A stretch of DNA of 64,000 nucleotides from a virus, in the IMG/VR virus record IMGVR_UViG_3300040758_000214, positions 79,061 to 143,060 of that record; one strand, written 5' to 3'. Positions 42,840-50,690 of the stretch are shown piece after piece. A program made the translations under genes and the position numbers. Positions within the stretch are counted from its first letter, which is position 1. Each line of letters starts with the position of its first letter. Under the pieces are notes generated by a model. It was not told the DNA's origin, ran no database searches, and saw nothing but the letters and a program-made list of their open reading frames with translations.

Positions 42840-43589
42840 TTAAACACCATGAATATATGAAAATATCTTGGCACCAATTTCATCTTGAACTATTTCTTGA
42901 CAATTTGCTTGTTGCCTTGCTTTCTTGATAGACATGATTAGTTTATCAAGTCTTCCAATTATCAGAGATTTCTCAGCTGGAGTTAACATTCCACTATATT
43001 TGGTAGTTTGCCATTTTCCAGTCGCCACTTGTTCTTCCCATTTTTCAACCTGCGCTGGGTGTTTATCAGTGGGAGGAACTAAAACATGATGTTTGAAGGC
43101 TTTAGCCGTCTTTATAGTTTCTTCGGGATACTTTGTTTTATAAACTCCTTTTCCAATGGTTGTATCTTCTTCCCATGAAATACCAGGAGCCAGAGTTGGA
43201 ATAGCATCATACATCACTCTGAGCTCATTAAGTCTTGATTCCATGTTAAGCAAATATGTAGCAGGAGCATTATTGACTATAGCAATTCCATCAACAACAA
43301 CATCTGCCACAGCCTGCTGGTTTGTTTTTTCTTTTTGAAGTAATGCATCAAAATATCTTCCAACTGTTTCTGATACATAGTCCAGTTTAGCATGAACTGT
43401 AGTGACTATTTCTCGATGCTCAGCTCCAATTACTCCTTGTTGATCTTCATCTTTAAACATTATGAGTAGCTTGTCATATCCACTGAAATGTTCAGGTTTC
43501 TTAAAGGTAGATGTTGCTTCTGCAACTAACTTGTCAGAAACACCTTTCAAAGATCCTTCAACTGCAAGTAATTCATGTAATTTTCCCAT
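42840..43589 (-). CDS. Conserved phage protein, KLHELLAVEG type (249 aa)
   Basis: The start MGKLHELLAVEGSLKG, the middle PATYLLNMESRLNELR and AIPTLAPG, the HPAQVEKWEE block and the end SYIHGV form a pattern I recognise from a widespread but uncharacterised phage and bacterial family. I also associate it with homologues of the genes at 48046 and 48446. The base composition looks slightly less AT-rich than neighbours. Function unknown. Confidence 0.7.
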   Translation of the reverse strand: MGKLHELLAVEGSLKGVSDKLVAEATSTFKKPEHFSGYDKLLIMFKDEDQQGVIGAEHREIVTTVHAKLDYVSETVGRYFDALLQKEKTNQQAVADVVVDGIAIVNNAPATYLLNMESRLNELRVMYDAIPTLAPGISWEEDTTIGKGVYKTKYPEETIKTAKAFKHHVLVPPTDKHPAQVEKWEEQVATGKWQTTKYSGMLTPAEKSLIIGRLDKLIMSIKKARQQANCQEIVQDEIGAKIFSYIHGV

Positions 43590-43625
43590 TTCACAATTCT
43601 CCCATTTGTATTAAATTTGAAGTTC

Positions 43626-43769
43626 TTATTTTATTTCTATTATCGCAATTACTTTATCATCTACAATTTTTGTGTCAATAACTTTAATATCACGCGATGC
43701 ATCAGTATTAAAAAATAAATTCAACGCTTTAACATTTTCAGCATTTGTTATCTCACGTTCTTTAATCAT
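43626..43769 (-). CDS. Small hypothetical protein (47 aa)
   Basis: A 47-residue frame with a strong binding site (AAGGAGGAATC) and ATG at 43769. It starts MIKEREITNAENVKAL. No motif is recognised. The binding site and coding look support it. Confidence 0.6.
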   Translation of the reverse strand: MIKEREITNAENVKALNLFFNTDASRDIKVIDTKIVDDKVIAIIEIK

Positions 43770-43800
43770 GATTCCTCCTTCTTTATTTGTAAATCAAAAA

Positions 43801-43878
43801 TGGTCCGGGTTACTGGATTTGAACCAATGGCCCTCTGCGCCCAAGGCAGATGCGCTACCAGACTGCGCTAAACCCGGA
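43801..43878 (-). tRNA. tRNA-Pro (TGG)
   Basis: Full cloverleaf with encoded CCA. The acceptor TCCGGGT pairs with ACCCGGA, the D arm has GCGC, the anticodon stem TCTGC/GCAGA holds loop CTTGGGC with anticodon TGG, and the T loop is TTCAAAT. It directly follows the structured RNA at 43885-44310 in the transcript. Confidence 0.93.
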
Positions 43879-43884
43879 TAAATA

Positions 43885-44310
43885 CTTAATTTTATCCCCA
43901 CCCCTACCTTGGGAATTGGATCGTTTCATCAAAGTCCATGTGGGTATTCCAAGGACGGCTCCACCGAAATTGGCATCCCGGCTTCATTGCCTCCCCACTA
44001 TCCTATAATGGATCATTCTGATGATTAGGGTATAGAATATCAACCGGTCTCAATTTCTACTTTTCGACTAAGATGGTGGAGTCGAAATATTTACTACCCC
44101 GATTTGTCAACCCTTTTAGGTCGATGGCTGCCAATACCGGTCTATTGTCAAGGGTCTGACTTAGATCGACATTTGATCATGAGCTTTGCGCCGTTGTTAC
44201 AAGGCACGCTCTGACGATGGGGTGTAATTTAATCATACCCACACAAGGACAATGATATGATTATAGAAATGAATGTTGAATTCCATGATCTAAACTTTAA
44301 AACCCTTCAT
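43885..44310 (-). ncRNA. Large structured RNA with a pseudoknot, upstream of tRNA-Pro
   Basis: No open frame covers this stretch, yet it is full of matched stems: TTTCGACT/AGTCGAAA (8 bp), CAATA/TATTG and GAGC/GCTC. Two 6-bp pairings, GTCGAT/ATCGAC and ACCCTT/AAGGGT, occur in the order A-B-A'-B', which is a pseudoknot. Its base composition is richer in G and C than the region. A promoter-like motif lies just upstream (44319) and tRNA-Pro just downstream. GOLLD and ROOL RNAs, large ornate RNAs found near phage tRNA genes, are the nearest analogy. I cannot assign it to either. Confidence 0.6.
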
Positions 44311-44318
44311 TCTAAAAA

Positions 44319-44332
44319 TTAATATATATAGC
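44319..44332 (-). promoter_or_regulatory. Promoter-like motif 1
   Basis: The minus strand reads GCTATATATATTAA. The same core occurs at 53177, 53314 and 54692, always in a gap just after a gene end and ahead of an RNA or small gene. It resembles the AT-rich early promoters of phiKZ-like phages (TATATTAC core). Confidence 0.5.
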
Positions 44333-44353
44333 AACTCAAACTATAATGGATTT

Positions 44354-44641
44354 TTACATCCACTGTTTTTTCTTCTTTGTACGTTTCCATCCTTTAATTC
44401 TTCGTTTAGAAACAAGTTCATCATCCCAAGCATTAGGAAGATTAACATGTGATCTTCTCAATCTCAATTTAATTTTATATTCTTTACATTCTTCTAAAAC
44501 ATCAAACCATTTTTTTCTTTCTTGTGTAGTTTTAGGATGCCTCATGTAATGACAACAAGAATTATGATAATGACTAATTCCAGGGACTGGACCTCTTCTA
44601 AAGATAAACTTCAATCCTCTTCTTGTATAAAAAACTTTCAT
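44354..44641 (-). CDS. Conserved basic phage protein (95 aa)
   Basis: A strongly basic protein with MRHPKTTQERKKW, then LRLRRSHVNLPNAWDDE and a Lys-rich tail. The HPKTTQE-x-K and LPxxWDD elements recur in small phage proteins of unknown role. Its Shine-Dalgarno GGAGG overlaps the 3' arm of a hairpin (44651-44675). Confidence 0.7.
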   Translation of the reverse strand: MKVFYTRRGLKFIFRRGPVPGISHYHNSCCHYMRHPKTTQERKKWFDVLEECKEYKIKLRLRRSHVNLPNAWDDELVSKRRIKGWKRTKKKKQWM

Positions 44642-44650
44642 CTTTAACCT

Positions 44651-44675
44651 CCATTAAGTATAATGAACTTAATGG
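44651..44675 (-). promoter_or_regulatory. Hairpin overlapping a ribosome binding site
   Basis: CCATTAAG pairs with CTTAATGG, and the GG of the second arm is the start of TGGAGG, the binding site of the gene at 44354. It may modulate translation of that gene. Confidence 0.4.
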
Positions 44676-44740
44676 AAGAATGTTGGTTTATACATATTCA
44701 AATCTCCTATAGTTTATATTGTTCTAAAAATTTTTATTAT

Positions 44741-44974
44741 TTACTTATATAATGGAGTTCCATCATTACATCTCCAACTTCCATTTGCAATTAAAATTAA
44801 ATCTATAATTGTCCCGATAAAAAACCATCCGCATGTCAGAAGATAGATAACACCAGACCCAAGTTTTCCGGTATATAATCTATGCAATCCTGCTATTCCA
44901 AAAAATCCAATAAAACAAAATACAAGAGCTAACCAAAAAAGTTTCTTACTTTCTATTACAGGTTGAAGTTCCAT
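44741..44974 (-). CDS. TM2-domain membrane protein (77 aa)
   Basis: It has two transmembrane helices with the TM2 pattern: KLFWLALVFCFIGFFGIAG, LHRLYTGKLGSG, then a second helix with TCGWFFIGTIIDLILIANG. The function of TM2 proteins is unclear. It is probably in the host inner membrane. Confidence 0.85.
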   Translation of the reverse strand: MELQPVIESKKLFWLALVFCFIGFFGIAGLHRLYTGKLGSGVIYLLTCGWFFIGTIIDLILIANGSWRCNDGTPLYK

Positions 44975-45001
44975 TATTTAATTTCCTTTCTGTATAAAAT
45001 A

Positions 45002-45077
45002 TGGTAGGGGATGTCTGACTCGGACAGACGTATGCCAGATTCAAAATCTGGTGCGTTAACCACTTCGCCAATCCCCA
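45002..45077 (-). tRNA. tRNA-Gln (TTG)
   Basis: Cloverleaf with encoded CCA. The anticodon stem CCAGA/TCTGG holds loop TTTTGAA (anticodon TTG), the T stem is GTCTG/CAGAC with loop TCCGAGT, and the acceptor is TGGGGAT with ATCCCCT. The first acceptor pair is U-U, and T loop position 55 is C instead of T, both mildly atypical. Confidence 0.88.
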
Positions 45078-45086
45078 ATAAAAATT

Positions 45087-45205
45087 TTGGCGTATTCTTA
45101 TGTTCAGACTGAGAGCCGTTGTTGTCTATCCAAAGTACTGGAATCTTTATAAGACAGCTTCACCGCAATCTCTAGTAATAAGTAACCTGCATGTTTATAC
45201 ACCAA
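45087..45205 (-). ncRNA. Structured RNA element between tRNA-Asn and tRNA-Gln
   Basis: A 9-bp closing stem (TTGGTGTAT with ATACGCCAA, one G-T) encloses about 100 bases that contain smaller stems (TGTC/GACA, CCA/TGG). It has no T arm, so it is not a tRNA. There is no coding frame. Confidence 0.4.
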
Positions 45206-45211
45206 ATCATG

Positions 45212-45283
45212 CTCCGGAGGAAAGATTCGAACTTCCGACCTGAGAGTTAACAGCTCCCGGCTCCACCACTGAGCTACTCCGGA
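45212..45283 (-). tRNA. tRNA-Asn (GTT)
   Basis: Cloverleaf with acceptor TCCGGAG/CTCCGGA, a D arm GCTC/GAGC, anticodon stem GGGAG/CTCTC, loop CTGTTAA (anticodon GTT) and T loop TTCGAAT. CCA is not encoded after the discriminator G (it reads CAT). Confidence 0.9.
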
Positions 45284-45289
45284 ATAATC

Positions 45290-45625
45290 TTACAAATATT
45301 TCATTGCTAAAACTACGGCTTCTGATATATAACCAATAATTTTAGAAGCTAAACTTACATCTGAAATTATTACTTTAATGTTATCTTCTTCGATTTGAAG
45401 GGTTGACGCTTGTGCCTTTAAAGCAGCTGTAGCATTAACAAAATCAATATCATCTTGTATTGTCTGAGTATGTAAAAGTTGTGATAAATAGGAATCGAGT
45501 TGACTATATTCCATACTTATTTTCATTATAGCTACAGGATCTGTTGAATTTCTTCCTGCTTGAATCAATAAACTTTGAGCTGATCTTATTGGTTCAATTA
45601 TTTTTAATATATCTTGCTTTGCCAT
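45290..45625 (-). CDS. Hypothetical helical protein (111 aa)
   Basis: An all-helical 111-residue protein with evenly spaced hydrophobic residues. Its last helix (ASKIIGYISEAVVLAMKYL) is hydrophobic enough to be membrane-associated. It lies 13 bp after a lipoprotein gene and may work with it at the envelope. Confidence 0.6.
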   Translation of the reverse strand: MAKQDILKIIEPIRSAQSLLIQAGRNSTDPVAIMKISMEYSQLDSYLSQLLHTQTIQDDIDFVNATAALKAQASTLQIEEDNIKVIISDVSLASKIIGYISEAVVLAMKYL

Positions 45626-45638
45626 TTATTTGTTCCTT

Positions 45639-46550
45639 TCATTTAGATGGAGTTGTGGCTTTTAATGCATTTTTAGATATTGAAATTAAATTATTTATAC
45701 TAGGAAGTATATCTGCAGTATTTGCATTAGCAATTGCTTTATTTGCAACTAAAATTGCATCTAACGTATTATTCATTTGTTCTGCTGCATTGTCTGAAGT
45801 TGTTAAATCAAAATTTGTTTGGGATATTAATCTTTCTCCAAATGGATTTATTGATTGTAAAATTTTTCTTGATTGCATTATATCAAAGAAACTCATATTA
45901 CTTTTATTTTCATGACTCTTTGATATAATCCATCTTAGATTTATTTCAACTTTATCCATTTTACTATCAATATTTTGAGCAAGACTTGAGTTTTCACTTT
46001 TTAAATCTTTTACAATTGTTTCTAAATATGGTTGCATTGCAGTTGCAGAACTTTTAACTTCTGTAAATTTTTTATGGTCTAAAATCATATCTGTAATAGC
46101 AATCATTGCCACTTTAATTCCTGTTGTAATTTCAGAATTAAGAGTTTGCGTTTTATATGTTTTAATTGTATTACTTATATCACCTACCATTTCAGAATCT
46201 AAAGCTGTATCATCATTAGTTGCAAGGACTTTCATTTTGTCTGCATATAATGTTAAAGTATCCATTAAAGTCTGACGTATTTTTATTTGGTCATCTGTTA
46301 AAAGTATAGGATTACATTTTCCTGATATATCAAAAGTAGTTCCATTTCCATTTGAATATTCAAATGCTTGTGTATAAAATCCTGTAACACAATCCATTGT
46401 TTGTACTGCCTTAAAAAAATTCATCTCAGATGTTGCTAAAGAATGTACCCCAGTACTAAATTGAGCTATAGGGGACTGAATTTGCATAAGTCCGCATCCA
46501 TTTAAAATTACTGTTAATAAAAAAACATATACTAATTTATAACTTTTCAT
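45639..46550 (-). CDS. Lipoprotein (303 aa)
   Basis: An N-terminal lipoprotein signal with lipobox LNGC (C19). The mature part is helical, with one probable disulfide region (C54 to C79), and has no known domain to me. It would be anchored in the host membrane. Phage lipoproteins often protect against superinfection, but no such motif is visible here. Confidence 0.75.
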   Translation of the reverse strand: MKSYKLVYVFLLTVILNGCGLMQIQSPIAQFSTGVHSLATSEMNFFKAVQTMDCVTGFYTQAFEYSNGNGTTFDISGKCNPILLTDDQIKIRQTLMDTLTLYADKMKVLATNDDTALDSEMVGDISNTIKTYKTQTLNSEITTGIKVAMIAITDMILDHKKFTEVKSSATAMQPYLETIVKDLKSENSSLAQNIDSKMDKVEINLRWIISKSHENKSNMSFFDIMQSRKILQSINPFGERLISQTNFDLTTSDNAAEQMNNTLDAILVANKAIANANTADILPSINNLISISKNALKATTPSK

Positions 46551-46581
46551 TTTATTTGTCCTTTTTGTTTATTGATTCAAT

Positions 46582-46902
46582 TTACCAATAACCATTTAGA
46601 TGAGTGCGAATTTCTTTTTTTAAGTCATTCTCATCTGTTTCACGCCATTCACACCATCCCCAATCAGAAAATCTTATTGTATCTGAAAAACTACGATAGA
46701 ATTTACCATCTTTAAAAGAAAATCGGAGCATATTATGATAACCCCAATGATCATGTTTTATTTTATCTTTACAATTACAAGGTTCGTTGAAGTCAAGTAT
46801 TCCTTTTTCTTTTATCTCTTTTATAATATCTTTTACTTTAACGCCTCTAATTGCTTTTCGTTCATATGGAACTTCTTCAACCTCTTCTAATTCTTGTATC
46901 AT
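46582..46902 (-). CDS. Hypothetical Cys/Trp-rich protein (106 aa)
   Basis: An acidic N-terminus, a CNCKDKIKHDHWGYHN segment, then FSDWGWCEW. The Cys/His pattern could bind a metal. Function unknown. Confidence 0.55.
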   Translation of the reverse strand: MIQELEEVEEVPYERKAIRGVKVKDIIKEIKEKGILDFNEPCNCKDKIKHDHWGYHNMLRFSFKDGKFYRSFSDTIRFSDWGWCEWRETDENDLKKEIRTHLNGYW

Positions 46903-46917
46903 TTAAATACTCCTTAA

Positions 46918-47349
46918 TTATTGATAATCTTCTGTTTGAATTATACCAAACTTATGAAAATATCTTAAAGGTCTCCACTTGTGCCCCTGCACAAGAAATC
47001 CCCATTTTTGGTATGGTCTCCCACAAAATATAATTGTCCATGCACCTTCTTTAGGAATATCTAGATAATGCAATTGTGTAGCTTTCATTTTTCTTGGATG
47101 CCATGCAGTTGCTTCAAATGTTCCTTCTGGTGTTACATTTTTATATTTACCTTTTATAATTATTGAAATTAAATCACATGAGTGATCATGAAAATATCTT
47201 CTATCATCAGATTTTATCCAATGATGAAGTCGTATAGAATAACCAAATAAAATTAATGTCCATCTATAAAGATAAGGACATTCTTTATATCCTAATTTCT
47301 CTTTCCATCTTATTTGAAATATTGTTCCAAATTTATTATATGGTTTCAT
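46918..47349 (-). CDS. Cupin-like phage protein (143 aa)
   Basis: The core DDRRYFHDHSCDLISIIIKG, then HYLDIPKEGAWTIIFCG, has the two-motif layout of a cupin barrel, with H54/H56 as possible metal ligands. Similar small cupin-like proteins are common in phages with unknown substrate. It overlaps the coiled-coil gene upstream by 4 bp. Confidence 0.65.
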   Translation of the reverse strand: MKPYNKFGTIFQIRWKEKLGYKECPYLYRWTLILFGYSIRLHHWIKSDDRRYFHDHSCDLISIIIKGKYKNVTPEGTFEATAWHPRKMKATQLHYLDIPKEGAWTIIFCGRPYQKWGFLVQGHKWRPLRYFHKFGIIQTEDYQ

Positions 47350-47576
47350 TTTAATTCTTTCAATTTAATTTCATAAATCATTATATCAAATTCAATTAAT
47401 TCTTTTAGTCTATAATAGCCATCACACATTCTATGAGGACAACAATCTCCTTTTTCTTCGATAATCATTAATGTTGTTTTAAGATCTTTTATTTTTTCTT
47501 TAATACTTATAAATTTTTTATCAAGTCTTTTCATATCTTCTATCTTTTCTTTTTCACTTATAAATTCTTCATTCAT
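47346..47576 (-). CDS. Small coiled-coil protein (76 aa)
   Basis: A charged, helical protein with heptad-like spacing and a CCPHRMCDGYYRLKE segment that could bind zinc. Function unknown. It is translationally coupled to the cupin-like gene. Confidence 0.55.
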   Translation of the reverse strand: MNEEFISEKEKIEDMKRLDKKFISIKEKIKDLKTTLMIIEEKGDCCPHRMCDGYYRLKELIEFDIMIYEIKLKELK

Positions 47577-47594
47577 ATATTACCTCATATGATG

Positions 47595-47774
47595 TCAGTG
47601 CCCAAGGAATCGAACCTCGTACCTCCCACATGTGTTGGATAACGTCCAGCTCATTTTCAAAATAAATTTCTATCATTGGCCTAATGATCATCCTTCAAAT
47701 TTACTCACAAATCCTTTCATACATCCTCCCCGAAATTAATCGGATGGTCGCTCTCCCATCTGAGCTAGACACTG
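47595..47774 (-). tRNA. Interrupted tRNA-like gene (about 100 extra nt)
   Basis: The ends form a perfect 7-bp acceptor stem (CAGTGTC with GGCACTG, one G-T). The 5' part continues TA and a D arm GCTC/GAGC. The 3' part has a T arm CGAGG TTCGATT CCTTG. Between them lie about 105 extra bases with their own hairpins (ATCATT/AATGAT, CATCC/GGATG). No normal anticodon arm is obvious. CCA is not encoded. It may be a tRNA with a small intron, or a decayed tRNA. Confidence 0.5.
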
Positions 47775-47782
47775 ATAAAATA

Positions 47783-47852
47783 TTTCCTGAATGGATGTCT
47801 CCCAGGTCCTCGGGCCCCCAGTATATTTAATATACTCATCCATTCAGGAAAA
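47783..47852 (-). ncRNA. 15-bp stem RNA element
   Basis: TTTCCTGAATGGATG is exactly complementary to 47838-47852. Inside, AGTATATT/AATATACT and a CCC/GGG hairpin make a three-way junction. It lies immediately ahead of the interrupted tRNA in the transcript. Confidence 0.55.
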
Positions 47853-48042
47853 CTTAATATTTTAACTTCACCCCTGCTTTAGATTCCGCTAAAGCTTTAA
47901 CGGACTGGTCGTCCGAACCATTTGTCTCGCCAGAGTTATTTGTGAATTATTGTTCACAAAACATATCACTGGGTACTTGAACACCAGCTCCCTTCACACC
48001 AGTCCTCGGTTAACGACCGGGAATCGAACCCGTACTATCGAA
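47853..48042 (-). ncRNA. Structured RNA with a T-arm-like hairpin
   Basis: An 8-bp perfect stem (GGACTGGT at 48005-47998 with ACCAGTCC at 47909-47902) encloses further hairpins, including TTTGTGAA/TTCACAAA. Ahead of it is CGGG TTCGATT CCCG, which looks like a tRNA T arm but has no matching acceptor. Downstream there is CTTTAG/CTAAAG. There is no coding frame across it. Confidence 0.5.
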
Positions 48043-48045
48043 TAC

Positions 48046-48435
48046 CTATAGAGAATCTGCAAGTTTCTTAAGATCCTCAAGAGAAGATCCTGCAAGTTGT
48101 TCATTCTCCTTCTGTGCGATGATTGAAAGGATTTGTTGTTTCTTTTCTTTATTGGATCTTGCAAGAGCAGCAGCTTCATTTTCAACCAAACGAACTTCAA
48201 TGATATGTTTTACAATATCAAACTTCAATTGAATCATTGCGTCTGATTTATTTTCCTTGTTAACAAAGGATATATCATCTCCACTTTTTAATTGATGGTG
48301 AAGATCTATAGCAATTGCATCCAAATTAACTTTTCCTGTATTACTGGACAAAGGAATATCCCATAGATCTTCAATACTTAAAAGACCTTTTGGTGAATCG
48401 AAACGAACTTTAAGTCGTGAGGCTTTTTCAAACAT
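48046..48435 (-). CDS. Conserved phage protein, SPKGLLSIEDLWD type (129 aa)
   Basis: The start MFEKASRLKVRFDSPKGLLS, then IEDLWDIPL, the LKFDIVKHIIEVRL helix and a terminal NEQLAGSSLEDLKKLA segment match a widespread uncharacterised phage and bacterial family that I recognise. It is helical in its second half. I associate it with the large protein encoded just upstream at 48446. Confidence 0.75.
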   Translation of the reverse strand: MFEKASRLKVRFDSPKGLLSIEDLWDIPLSSNTGKVNLDAIAIDLHHQLKSGDDISFVNKENKSDAMIQLKFDIVKHIIEVRLVENEAAALARSNKEKKQQILSIIAQKENEQLAGSSLEDLKKLADSL

Positions 48436-48445
48436 GATTTTCTCC

Positions 48446-50470
48446 TTAGAAATTAATTTTTATGGTGCGGGTAAAGGCACCTTTAACTCTACATAATACA
48501 CTATTCCGTTGTGTTGATGAGAACCCGAGGCCACTTAATTGATCCTGTGATTCTTCTGTTTTCATCTTTGATCCTACTACTTCAAAAACCTTACGATGTT
48601 CATTTAGTTCCTCAGTAAGAAACTCATTGAAAAACCCTCGTGCTTTTCCATCATTTAGACACCCATTGATCATAAAAAAGTAATGTTTATTTCCCACAGC
48701 TTTTTCATCCCAATGGTTCGGAGAATTCATAATTACAGAGACTTTATTAAAGACATTCGTAGATATTCCCCATACTTCCTTTACAGCATTAGATGATGGA
48801 AGAGATTGAATAAATTCAATCCCCTTAGAATGTGAATATTTCAATTCTGCAACCACAACTATATCACCAGTCTTCATAGGTTTAGGATAAAAGAAATGAT
48901 GTATAGTACCCATAAAGTCAATCTCTACTTCGAATCCTACATCTGTAGTCTTACGTCGATTGTACTGGTGAACAAACAGTTTATATATACCTTCTTTCAT
49001 GATGTTTTTACTTGTATAGTATATATTTTCAACGGGATCTTTCATAATCCCATCCCCACCATTTGCATCTATATCCAGAATTCCTCCACATGGAGATTTC
49101 CTTCTTTTATTTCCAAATTCTATTTCGTATCTTCCTGGTTCAACCATATGGAAATCCAAGTCATCTTCATTATACCATGCCAATCTACAACAAAGATCTC
49201 CTGTTACATTCCCTCCCGCTTTTTTGACTCTCTCCTTAATAGAGTCTGTTAATTCACCATTATAAGACCAACTAAAAGAATTTGGCCACTTAAATAGTTT
49301 TTTAGCTGTTGGATCAACTGGAGCAATGAGACTCATTAAATTTCCAGTATGTTTATTTTCCATCATTATTTCAATAGAATCAGCTTTAGGTACTACATCT
49401 GAGATGAATTTATCAATAGTGATCTCTTCAATTTTATCAAGATTCTTGATTTTATCAGGAACCTGTGATACCATATCATCGAATATATCACCAGACATTC
49501 CCTTACGAGCTTCCCGATTTGCAAAAATAATATTATTGATTGTAATATCTTTAATAGTTGCAAATCTTCTCTCAAGTGCTGAAGTGAGACCAAGTTCTTC
49601 AATCTTCTTTCTGGCTTGCTCTATCATTCCCTTAGTAATCAGAGCTGTAGGTCTCTTGTAATTGGTTGGAGCAACTTTAGATTCAAATGATCCAACAGAT
49701 GGTTCCAAATCTTTACCTTCCGATAAATCAATAAGAAGGCTTCCAATTACAGTGTTTCGGATTTTAGACACTGATTCTGGCAATGTACTTATCTTTGACC
49801 AAACAAAAATATCCTTCTCTTCATTATTCTTGAATTTATCAAATTCTTTTTTCACCTTTTTGAATACTTTAACAACAAATGTGTGTTCTTCTCCACGATA
49901 TAGAGAGTTTTGACTTATCAACTCTAAAACCATATCTATAGATTCATTTGTAATCTCTACAAGACTACGAAAAAGAACATTATGTAAAGATCTTGACTCC
50001 GATAGTCTTCCGCCAATATCAATTTTACTACATACACACTCAGTTGGAATATTAACAAAAAAGTGTTCCCAAGTTTTAACACCTTCTATGAGTTGTTGAA
50101 AGTTCTTGTCTGTTCCTGCAGTTTTTTCAGTATGTAAAAAAACATTCTCTATTGGCCGAGATTTTACCAATTCTGATAATGCAGATGCTACGACTTTGTA
50201 TGCAGGATCATTGACTTGAACATCCCAGATACTTTCAATTTTTCCATCCACAATAGCAACCATATCTCCAATTGCACGAATAAATTGTTTACAACAATTA
50301 CAATCATGATTAGTTCTTTCCTTATATATTGGATTAGTCCCAGATGGAAAGCTATTTAGATATGTTTCCCATAATAGATTCTTATCAATCTGTACTCTGA
50401 AAAGCTCATATTTCTTTAGCCTATTTAATTGTTGTGCTACCGCTATTTTTAATTCTCTAAACATCATCAC
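48446..50470 (-). CDS. Large conserved phage/bacterial protein (674 aa)
   Basis: The N-terminal half is helical with a CNCCKQFIRA site near residue 56. The C-terminal half has a beta domain of the LAWYNEDDLDFHMVEPGRYE type. It is followed by CGGILDIDANGG, then PVENIYYTSK and EGIYKLFVHQYNRR. That block resembles a DUF2135-like fold. I know similar proteins as uncharacterised in phages and bacteria, often beside the family of the gene at 48046. Function unknown. Confidence 0.7.
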   Translation of the reverse strand: MMMFRELKIAVAQQLNRLKKYELFRVQIDKNLLWETYLNSFPSGTNPIYKERTNHDCNCCKQFIRAIGDMVAIVDGKIESIWDVQVNDPAYKVVASALSELVKSRPIENVFLHTEKTAGTDKNFQQLIEGVKTWEHFFVNIPTECVCSKIDIGGRLSESRSLHNVLFRSLVEITNESIDMVLELISQNSLYRGEEHTFVVKVFKKVKKEFDKFKNNEEKDIFVWSKISTLPESVSKIRNTVIGSLLIDLSEGKDLEPSVGSFESKVAPTNYKRPTALITKGMIEQARKKIEELGLTSALERRFATIKDITINNIIFANREARKGMSGDIFDDMVSQVPDKIKNLDKIEEITIDKFISDVVPKADSIEIMMENKHTGNLMSLIAPVDPTAKKLFKWPNSFSWSYNGELTDSIKERVKKAGGNVTGDLCCRLAWYNEDDLDFHMVEPGRYEIEFGNKRRKSPCGGILDIDANGGDGIMKDPVENIYYTSKNIMKEGIYKLFVHQYNRRKTTDVGFEVEIDFMGTIHHFFYPKPMKTGDIVVVAELKYSHSKGIEFIQSLPSSNAVKEVWGISTNVFNKVSVIMNSPNHWDEKAVGNKHYFFMINGCLNDGKARGFFNEFLTEELNEHRKVFEVVGSKMKTEESQDQLSGLGFSSTQRNSVLCRVKGAFTRTIKINF

Positions 50471-50499
50471 AATTCTCCTTTTTAAAATAATTGTACTAT

Positions 50500-50606
50500 T
50501 TGGTAATAATACATCCCCGTCTCTATCTTATCGCTGATTGAGTCAGCCCCAAGTCTGGTGGGTTAACGAGAATAACATAATCAACCTCTCACAGTTGATC
50601 TTACTA
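50500..50606 (-). ncRNA. Possible structured RNA between tRNA-Met and the gene at 48446
   Basis: It contains stems ATCAAC/GTTGAT and GCTGA/TCAGC and a CCC/GGG pairing, and no coding frame. The evidence is weaker than for the other elements. Confidence 0.3.
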
Positions 50607-50611
50607 TAAAA

Positions 50612-50690
50612 TGGTTGCTGAGGAATGATTTGAACATCCGACATGCGGGATTAATGGACCCGTTGCTCTACCTGACTGAGCTACTCAGCA
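50612..50690 (-). tRNA. tRNA-Met/Ile-like (CAT), atypical anticodon arm
   Basis: The acceptor TGCTGAG/CTCAGCA, the D arm GCTC/GAGC, T loop TTCAAAT and encoded CCA are normal. The anticodon region GGGTCCATTAATCCC gives a 4-bp stem CGGG/CCCG and a 9-nt loop. CAT is the best anticodon, but the base before it is C, not the usual U33. Confidence 0.75.

Noticed and set aside
43672-43881. 69-codon plus-strand frame
   Set aside because: It overlaps the 47-codon gene with a strong binding site on the other strand and its end is the complement of tRNA-Pro.
47994-48200. 68-codon minus-strand frame
   Set aside because: It overlaps the well-conserved protein at 48046 in another frame and ends within structured RNA.
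48446-50470. Tail or structural protein
   Set aside because: The beta domain could suggest this, but the pattern matches a non-structural conserved family and no virion genes are near.
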